The notes below the pieces were generated by a model. The model was not told the origin of the DNA, did no database searches, and worked only from the letters and a program-made list of their open reading frames with translations. A stretch of 64,000 nt of DNA from JAIOTG01 sp964644045. GTDB lineage: Bacteria; Patescibacteriota; Patescibacteriia; Patescibacteriales; JAGXOH01. The stretch is from contig CAZXUK010000001.1 of assembly GCA_964644045.1 (NCBI GenBank), positions 1 to 64,000 on the forward strand, written 5' to 3'. Positions 58,357 to 64,000 of the stretch are shown piece after piece (within the stretch, counting starts at the first letter, position 1; each line of letters begins with the position of its first letter). A program made the translations under genes and the position numbers.

Positions 58357-58774
58357 AGAAAAAAATTTCTAATTCACTTTTTTTAATAATTTGAAATAAG
58401 TCGGGAAAAAGATTCAGTAAATCCTGAAAAACTTTTTCCCCCAAAAAGGAACTTTTGCGTCTCCACATAATTGACTGGGCCACTTTTTCTTTAGAAACCT
58501 GACAAAAAAACCAAAGATTAAAAGACAGGGATAAAAACAAAGAAAAAGAAAGAAAAACCCCGAAAAAAGACTCAAACAGAGGAGACCCTAAAAAACACAG
58601 AAAAAAACAAGCAAACAAAAACATTAAAACATTAAGTAAAGCAATCGGGTTTCTGCTTGAAAAATAAAGTAAAGAAAATAACTCCAAATAATCATAGGCC
58701 AATTTTTTTTCTTCCCGGGAAGAAAAAAATTTCTCAATCTTTCTCATCTTCTCACTTGTTTTAACAGGGTCCAT
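58355..58774 (-). CDS. Small membrane protein, unknown
   Basis: The 139-residue product has a charged N-terminal region (about 1-40) and two phenylalanine-rich hydrophobic segments (about 42-62 and 66-90). A C-terminal amphipathic region follows, starting CQVSKEKVAQSIMWRRKS. I recognise no family. The start is behind a weak GGAGGT on the minus strand. It stands between the convergent LuxC-like gene and tRNA-Ser. Confidence 0.6.
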   Translation of the reverse strand: MDPVKTSEKMRKIEKFFSSREEKKLAYDYLELFSLLYFSSRNPIALLNVLMFLFACFFLCFLGSPLFESFFGVFLSFSLFLSLSFNLWFFCQVSKEKVAQSIMWRRKSSFLGEKVFQDLLNLFPDLFQIIKKSELEIFF

Positions 58775-58866
58775 TTGACCTCCTTAAATTAAACAATAAA
58801 GAACAATAACAATCAACCAATTTTTATTTTATCTATTTCCTATATTTGGTCAATAAAAACCTATGG

Positions 58867-58957
58867 CGGTGGGACTGGGATTTGAACCCAGGGTCCGTCT
58901 AAAAACGGACACCGCATTTCGAGTGCGGCGCATTAAACCAAGCTCTGCCACCCCACC
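58867..58957 (-). tRNA. tRNA-Ser(CGA)
   Basis: This class II tRNA has acceptor GGTGGGG/TCCCACC (one G-U pair) and anticodon stem CCGCA/TGCGG with loop CTCGAAA. A long variable arm GTCCGT-TTTT-AGACGGAC and T-arm CTGGGTTCAAATCCCAG are present, with discriminator G. It reads UCG. Confidence 0.95.
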
Positions 58958-58976
58958 TTAAAAAACATATCTTTCC

Positions 58977-59675
58977 TTAGTTGTTTTTAACAAAATCTTT
59001 TTTTAAATATTCCCAGTCTCCTTCTTTTAATCTTCCCAGTTTTATTTGGCCGACCCTAATTCTTTTTAAATCTACCACTTCAAGGCCCAAAGCGGCAAAC
59101 ATGCGCCTGATCTGCCTTTTTTTTCCTTGAGTCAAGGTTATTTTAAAGTTATCATTACCTGCAAACTGAACATTTTTTGCTCTTACCACCCCATTCTCTC
59201 GGCCAATATCTATTCCTTTTAAAAACTCTTTTTTTATTTTATCTTTCTCTTTTTCCGCGCCAAACTTTAATTTAACACAATATTCTTTTTCCTTGGCAAA
59301 AGAAGGATGTGTAATTTCTTGAACCCAATCTCCGTCATTACTTAAAAAAACCAGGCCACGACTGTCTTTATCCAACCTTCCGGCTATTAAAAGTCTCTTT
59401 TTCTCTTTAATTAAAGAAAAAATGTTTTTTTCCTTGCTAAAACTTCTATTGGTGCAGGTATATCCGGGCGGCTTATTGAGTTTAATATAAACTTTGTCCA
59501 AATCCCGAGAAAGCCTCCGGCCGGACACTTTAACTTTATCTTCACTCCAAACCCGCTGTCCCAAATCAGCTCTTTTACCATTAAGCCAAACTTTTCCTTC
59601 TTTAATAAGTTTTTCCGCCTGACGGCGAGAGCAATAGCCTGTGCGGGCAATATATTTTTGTAAGACTTCTCCCAT
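58977..59675 (-). CDS. RsuA/RluB/RluE-family rRNA pseudouridine synthase
   Basis: The 232-residue enzyme has an N-terminal S4 RNA-binding domain (LQKYIARTGYCSRRQAEKLI, then GKVWLNGKRA). The catalytic domain has AGRLDKDSRGLVFLSNDG, containing the active Asp, and ITLTQGKKRQIRRMFAALGL near the end. It modifies a uridine in 16S or 23S rRNA. Which position cannot be told from sequence alone. It lies 92 bases after the O-antigen-ligase-like gene. Confidence 0.93.
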   Translation of the reverse strand: MGEVLQKYIARTGYCSRRQAEKLIKEGKVWLNGKRADLGQRVWSEDKVKVSGRRLSRDLDKVYIKLNKPPGYTCTNRSFSKEKNIFSLIKEKKRLLIAGRLDKDSRGLVFLSNDGDWVQEITHPSFAKEKEYCVKLKFGAEKEKDKIKKEFLKGIDIGRENGVVRAKNVQFAGNDNFKITLTQGKKRQIRRMFAALGLEVVDLKRIRVGQIKLGRLKEGDWEYLKKDFVKNN

Positions 59676-59767
59676 TGGTTAAATAAAACCGTTTAAAAAT
59701 TGAGGTAATAAAAACAAATACTATTCAAAAAAATAATTAAAAAATTTATAAACTCCAAAAACTTAAA

Positions 59768-61186
59768 CTAATTTTTTTTATCCGGTTTATATTTAATCTT
59801 TAAACTTATCATACTTATCAAGCCGGCCAAAACCCAAAAAGCAACCGCTAAATCGTTTTTAAAATAAGGAACATCAACCAAGCCGTGCACCAAAATAACC
59901 ACCAGCGCCCCTCCCAGGCCCAGGGATAAATATTTGTCTTCAGCATCCCCGTTTTCAATATTTCTCCGGCTTACAGCCAAGAGCTTGATGATTATCCAGG
60001 CAAACAAAAGCACTCCCGCAAGACCCAGCTCGGTCCAAAAATTAAGAAAAATATTATGAGGATAAAGATAAATTTCTACCGGTTGCCAATATTCGGACTT
60101 GTACTCTTGGTCAAAAAGCAAAAGCTTAGTGCGGAAAAGAGGGTCTTTGTCTCGGTTATAAAAAATTCCTTCCTGATGATAAGGGGCTACTTTTTTCTGA
60201 TAAGTTGCCAGGCCCGCTCCCAAGAAAAAAGTTTTTTTATCCTGACTTAGCATCTCCCAAGTCTCCCTCCATTGCTGTTTGCGTATCTCTCCGGACAAAT
60301 CATTTAAGGTCGCCTTCTGTGTCACCCAGAGGCGCGGAGCCGGAAAAAAGATCAAAAAAAGCAAGGCCGCCGCCACCGCTCCGTAAACCAACCCTCTAAA
60401 TCGTCCTCCTTGAAACCAAAAAAATATTAAACCGGAAACGGCCAAAGCTATTAAAGCCCCTTCAGAGCGGGCAAAATAAATCGCTCCCAGCCCGAGAATT
60501 ATGGTTAAAAACAAAAAAAACACTTTGGATAAAAATTTTTTAAGATCATCTTTTCTTTTTTTAAACTCTACGCAAATCTGGCCCCAAAAAACAATCAACA
60601 AAGGAGCCAAAAAAAGAGCCAGAGCATTGGGGTAAGGAAAAACCGAGGTAGCTCTTCGAGTAACTTCCGCCTGCCAAAATTCATTTCCGATTCCCCAGCC
60701 GGTAAATTTTTGCACCCAGGCATAAATCGCCAAAAGAAAAGAGGAAAAAGCGAGGCCGTAAATAATCTTTTGATAATCTTTTTTTAGTTGAAAATTGTTT
60801 AAGATCAAAATAAACACCAAAAGCGGCTCCAAGAAATAGGCCTTCCAAACCCCCAGAGCGGAATCACTAAATCCGGCCACAGCCACGGATAAAAGGGAGA
60901 CCAAAAGCAAAAAAACTATTTCTTTGCTCAAAGGATAGCTTATAGTCCCGCTTTTACCTTTAAAAGTGTTAACCAAGTTATCTTTTATCTGTTTTCTTTT
61001 TTTCACAATCCAAACTAAAAAAGCGATCCAGATCATTGCTTCCAAAAGAGTAAAAGGCACCATCCCCAAATTAAACCTGATCAAATAAGCGGGCAAAGCA
61101 AAAATTAAAAACAAAACCGCCCAATCCGGTCTTTTATAAGCCAAAACTCCGAATCCCAAACAAAAAAATAAAATTACCCAATTCAT
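59768..61186 (-). CDS. O-antigen ligase/polymerase-like membrane protein
   Basis: The 472-residue protein has about eleven or twelve hydrophobic segments and one large extracytoplasmic loop near residues 300-380. There the hallmark pattern of the Wzy/WaaL superfamily is visible: GAGLATYQKKVAPY, then YLYPHNIFLNFWTELGLAGVLLF with the conserved HN-x-(F/Y)L element. It probably joins or polymerises lipid-linked glycans on the outer face. The run with EamA and GH1 genes fits a surface-sugar role, although no glycosyltransferase is in the window. Confidence 0.85.
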   Translation of the reverse strand: MNWVILFFCLGFGVLAYKRPDWAVLFLIFALPAYLIRFNLGMVPFTLLEAMIWIAFLVWIVKKRKQIKDNLVNTFKGKSGTISYPLSKEIVFLLLVSLLSVAVAGFSDSALGVWKAYFLEPLLVFILILNNFQLKKDYQKIIYGLAFSSFLLAIYAWVQKFTGWGIGNEFWQAEVTRRATSVFPYPNALALFLAPLLIVFWGQICVEFKKRKDDLKKFLSKVFFLFLTIILGLGAIYFARSEGALIALAVSGLIFFWFQGGRFRGLVYGAVAAALLFLIFFPAPRLWVTQKATLNDLSGEIRKQQWRETWEMLSQDKKTFFLGAGLATYQKKVAPYHQEGIFYNRDKDPLFRTKLLLFDQEYKSEYWQPVEIYLYPHNIFLNFWTELGLAGVLLFAWIIIKLLAVSRRNIENGDAEDKYLSLGLGGALVVILVHGLVDVPYFKNDLAVAFWVLAGLISMISLKIKYKPDKKN

Positions 61187-61201
61187 AAAAACAAATAAGA
61201 A

Positions 61202-62170
61202 TTAAAGCGTTACCAGCATATATAAACCGGTGGCGATCAAACAAGTTCCCAAAATTTTTTGAAGAAAAACCCCTCCTCTAAGCTCCTCTTTTAAGGCTTC
61301 CGGAAACTTAGCAGATAAAAGAAAAACGATCAACAAAAGAAAAAAATACTGAACACCTTTTAAAGAATTTATTAAAGCCACATTACCCATACTAATGGCC
61401 CAATTTAACAAAATAAAAGCTCCGGCCGCGACCAAACGAACCGATAAAAAAAATGGGAGGTTTTGGGGCGAACGTCCATGCTTTTGTTTATCTTTAATAT
61501 CCTTTCTCCATCTGGGCACAAACAAAATTAACAAAACTCCCAAGAAACTGCCCAGCCGAGACCAGACAAAGCCACCGATAAAAGGTTGGGTGGTATAAAT
61601 ATATTTGATTAAAATATAATAAGAGGCGAACAAAAAAGCGGCAAAAGTAGAGTTTAAAACCAATCTGCGGGAAGGGCGGTAACGGGCGTGAATTCCTCCC
61701 AAGACCCCGCCGAAAACATTCTTAATGCTTTCCTTGATCTCTCTTAAAACATAAAAGCGGGTCTCTTTAACCGAAATTAAAACCCCTCCAATAATCAAAT
61801 TTATAAAAGCCAAAAGTTCCCTTTCTCCCAGGGTGTGACCTAAAAAAATAAAAGATAAAACAAAGCTGAAGATCGGGATCAAGGCGCCCACGATCGGAAC
61901 CACTCGGGTGGCCTCGCTCTGATGTAAGGCCTTATACCAAAAAACCAGGGTTACCAAGAACAAAAAACCGGCCAGCAGATCCAAGCCCAACTCCATGGCA
62001 CCCGGCACCCAGGGATCAAAAACCAAAATAATAAAATTAAAAATGCTCCAAATACCCACAAAAAAAGCGTAAGTCATAGAAGAGTGGAATTTTTTGGAAA
62101 GCAAAAATTTATCGGCGGTATAAACACCGGCACTAATAAAATAAGATAAAATAGCTACTACCAACCACAT
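61202..62170 (-). CDS. EamA/DMT-superfamily transporter
   Basis: The 322-residue protein has ten hydrophobic segments arranged as two five-helix halves, each with the drug/metabolite transporter pattern (FWYKALHQSEATRVVPIVGALIPIFSF in the first half, AISMGNVALINSLKGVQYFFLLLIVFLLS in the second). A basic loop of about 40 residues links the halves. Substrate is unknown. It lies 9 bases after the GH1 gene and 15 before the ligase-like gene. Confidence 0.88.
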   Translation of the reverse strand: MWLVVAILSYFISAGVYTADKFLLSKKFHSSMTYAFFVGIWSIFNFIILVFDPWVPGAMELGLDLLAGFLFLVTLVFWYKALHQSEATRVVPIVGALIPIFSFVLSFIFLGHTLGERELLAFINLIIGGVLISVKETRFYVLREIKESIKNVFGGVLGGIHARYRPSRRLVLNSTFAAFLFASYYILIKYIYTTQPFIGGFVWSRLGSFLGVLLILFVPRWRKDIKDKQKHGRSPQNLPFFLSVRLVAAGAFILLNWAISMGNVALINSLKGVQYFFLLLIVFLLSAKFPEALKEELRGGVFLQKILGTCLIATGLYMLVTL

Positions 62171-62179
62171 AATTTAAAA

Positions 62180-63421
62180 TTAGTTTAATTTCAACTCATT
62201 ATCCCGACAAACTTGAGAATAAAAAAAAGCGCTGGGACGGGGGCTGCGCTCAAAAGTCTCCCTGTCCACCTTATATAAACCGAACTTGGGCTCCCAGCCC
62301 TCTGCCCATTCAAAATTATCCAGGAGAGACCAATAAAAATAACCGCGAACATCCGCGCCTTCGGATATGGCCTTATGAACATAAAAAAGATGATCCTTGA
62401 TAAAATCACGGCGATGTTTATCTTCCGAGTCAGCTAAACCGTTTTCCAAAATTATAATCGGTTTTTGATATTCAGCTAAATATTTCAAAACTCTATAAAT
62501 TCCTCGGGGATATATCTCCCAGCCCATGTCGGTTACTTCTTTGTTTTTATTTTTCTTAAAAGGGGGATACCACACCATTCGATCATGAAAATAATAATCC
62601 AGGCCTATAAAATCCAAATGATTTTTAAGCCGACGCAACAACCTTTCATTCCAAAAATAATGAGCAATTCCGGCAACAATCCTGTCTAAAAAACAAAGTC
62701 TCCGGGCCGGCTCAAAATCATTGGTCAACTTGGTAATACTCACCTGTGCTCGGGGGTTTTTGCGGTGAAGTATCTTATAGCTCTCTTTGTGCGCCCGGAC
62801 CAAATTCTTAAAAACTTGATTAGCTTGGAGTATTTTTTTTCTGTTTGGAGGAAACTTTCCGTTTACATATCCGTTGGCCACATGAACCATGGGTTCATTC
62901 AAGGTTATCCAATAATCAACCAAGTCCCCCAATTCCTCCGCGATCTTTTCGGTGTATTGAGAAAAAAAATTAACTATTTCTTTGTTGGCCCACCCCCCGC
63001 TATCTCTCACCCACAAAGGGTTGGTCCAATGCCACAAAGTAACCACTGTTTTTATGTTTCTTTTCTTAAGCTCCTTAAATATTTCTCTATAACGGTTTAT
63101 TTCCTTATCCGCCCATTCTCCTTTTCGGGGCTCTATCCGCGCCCATTCCAAGCCCAAACGATAACTGTTGCAATTTAATTCTTCCACTAAAGAAATATCT
63201 TCCCGCCAACGATTATAAGAATCGCAAGCCCGGCCACAGATATATTTTTGCGTCTCTTTATTTTCAGCTTTTAACCGTTCCATTCTTTCCGCGCTCTTTT
63301 CCCATTCGCTCCAATCATTAATAACTCCTCCTTCAATTTGATAAGCGGAAGTGGAAACCCCCCAAAGAAAACCTCGGGGAAAAGAAATTTTTTTTAACCG
63401 GGCTGAATTATTCTTGTTCAT
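62180..63421 (-). CDS. Glycoside hydrolase family 1 (beta-glucosidase type)
   Basis: The 413-residue retaining glycosidase has the GH1 N-terminal signature FPRGFLWGVSTSAYQIEG. The acid/base Glu lies in YWITLNEPMVH and the nucleophile Glu in PIIILENGLAD. The aglycone-site SLLDNFEWAEGW follows and FGLYKVDRETFERSPRPSA closes the enzyme. There is no signal peptide, so it is probably cytosolic and acts on imported or phosphorylated/unphosphorylated beta-glycosides. It is shorter than the usual 440-480. Its start overlaps the PH-domain gene by 14 bases. Confidence 0.93.
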   Translation of the reverse strand: MNKNNSARLKKISFPRGFLWGVSTSAYQIEGGVINDWSEWEKSAERMERLKAENKETQKYICGRACDSYNRWREDISLVEELNCNSYRLGLEWARIEPRKGEWADKEINRYREIFKELKKRNIKTVVTLWHWTNPLWVRDSGGWANKEIVNFFSQYTEKIAEELGDLVDYWITLNEPMVHVANGYVNGKFPPNRKKILQANQVFKNLVRAHKESYKILHRKNPRAQVSITKLTNDFEPARRLCFLDRIVAGIAHYFWNERLLRRLKNHLDFIGLDYYFHDRMVWYPPFKKNKNKEVTDMGWEIYPRGIYRVLKYLAEYQKPIIILENGLADSEDKHRRDFIKDHLFYVHKAISEGADVRGYFYWSLLDNFEWAEGWEPKFGLYKVDRETFERSPRPSAFFYSQVCRDNELKLN

Positions 63422-63971
63422 ACTCTTTGTCTTCTTTTTTTTGTCTCTGCCTGTCCTTTTGGATCAATTCAATTACCACATCCTTGATCTCATCCGGGTG
63501 CGGCACCTGTTCAAAATGAAAATTCCTTTTGGTTCCGGCTGTCTGAACATACACGCTCCCGTATTTTAAAATAGTGGGGAAAACCCCTTGTACCTCGCTG
63601 GTCACATCCTGAATCCGAAAAAGCTTATGTTCGGAAACCCGGCGGGCAAAAAACCCCTCTTGTTCTATATCAATAATACGGCGATTGGTCACTATCCAAA
63701 CATCCAAATAATAATCAATAAAGGTAAAAAAGAAAAAAAGCCAAATAAACAAATAATAAGCGCTAAGCCCCAAGACTATCAGGGGATAAGAAAGCTCCCC
63801 GGTCTTAAGAGAAGGATAAAAAGAAAAAGACATCCCCAGCACTCCCGCCGGTAAAACGAATAAAAGCAAAAAAAACAATACTTTTCTAAAAAGCACGAAC
63901 ATGTCCCGGCGCACATTTTTGACCACCTTTTCTCCGGGAAGTTGATTGGGAAGTTTAATTTTAGAAAACAT
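63408..63971 (-). CDS. Membrane-anchored bacterial PH-domain (YdbS/bPH2-like) protein
   Basis: The 187-residue protein begins with KLPNQLPGEKVVKNVRRDMF and has two hydrophobic segments (about 28-48 and 62-88). The bPH2 domain follows with the typical WIVTNRRIIDIEQEGFF, VSEHKLFRIQDVTSEVQGV, ILKYGSVYVQTAG and FEQVPHPDEIKDVV. The tail is highly charged. Proteins of this kind are widespread and of unknown function. It is the first gene of the minus-strand run, with the start 29 bases from the window end. Confidence 0.88.
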   Translation of the reverse strand: MFSKIKLPNQLPGEKVVKNVRRDMFVLFRKVLFFLLLFVLPAGVLGMSFSFYPSLKTGELSYPLIVLGLSAYYLFIWLFFFFTFIDYYLDVWIVTNRRIIDIEQEGFFARRVSEHKLFRIQDVTSEVQGVFPTILKYGSVYVQTAGTKRNFHFEQVPHPDEIKDVVIELIQKDRQRQKKEDKEYEQE

Positions 63972-64000
63972 GGATATTCAATTTTATTTTTTAATAAGGC

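Overview
The window is a compact, AT-rich bacterial chromosome segment with about 55 protein genes, five tRNA genes (one cut by the window edge) and a large amount of small-repeat debris. The gene set suggests Patescibacteria (CPR), perhaps a relatively gene-rich lineage such as ABY1. Pointers are a bifunctional phosphoglucose/phosphomannose isomerase, an 83-residue GIY-YIG nuclease, a bacterial translin-family protein, a double PilB ATPase and an S16 protein with a charged tail. Lineage is inferred from gene content, because there is no rRNA in the window.

Region by region: 1-10.2 kb holds a tRNA-Leu end, a repeat-containing membrane-anchored protein, a Tic20/DUF4870-like protein, PEP synthase, a TsaD carrying an in-frame block of genomic repeats, a broken tRNA-Glu with a GIY-YIG gene and an intact tRNA-Glu between its halves, a sugar isomerase, and a T-box-controlled glycyl-tRNA synthetase. 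10.2-19 kb holds an ECF sigma/membrane regulator/secreted protein operon, rlmN, a PIN protein with holA, a CPA2 antiporter and a Ca2+-type P-ATPase. 19.0-19.7 kb is a GC-rich, hairpin-rich, promoter-to-terminator unit with no recognisable gene, a candidate structured RNA. 19.9-30 kb holds uvrA, a five-gene minus-strand run (permease, phosphoesterase, inositol-phosphatase type, MEMO-AMMECR1 fusion, PEBP), dtd-ispH-ispG, and a nuclease pseudogene. 30-45 kb holds translin, tandem PilB, rpsP-khpA, a MacAB-like exporter, and a soluble signalling operon (two paralogous sensor-like proteins, a PAS histidine kinase, a double-receiver regulator).

45.3-47.2 kb looks like a two-cassette integron array without an integrase. 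It has three attC-like sites whose R'' and R' boxes match the cassette ends, an ASCH gene and a second cassette gene, all in one orientation. It is followed by tRNA-His, a tandem duplication of the 3' end of tRNA-Arg, and tRNA-Arg. 47.7-64 kb holds rdgB, a metal/redox operon (DUF5320, DUF134, thioredoxin-CcdA, CDF-NifX, YibE/F), truB, acylphosphatase, superoxide reductase with rubrerythrin, a LuxE/LuxC-like pair, tRNA-Ser, a pseudouridine synthase, and a surface-glycan-like run (PH-domain protein, GH1, EamA, O-antigen ligase type).

The recurrent theme is small repeats that invade genes: a pyrimidine/purine palindrome family sits inside tsaD and in several intergenic gaps, double mini-hairpins sit in the anticodon loop of a tRNA-Glu, and tRNA 3' ends have been copied in tandem. 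The oxygen-defence and thiol genes suggest an anaerobe or microaerophile. Coordinates of coding regions include the stop codon.
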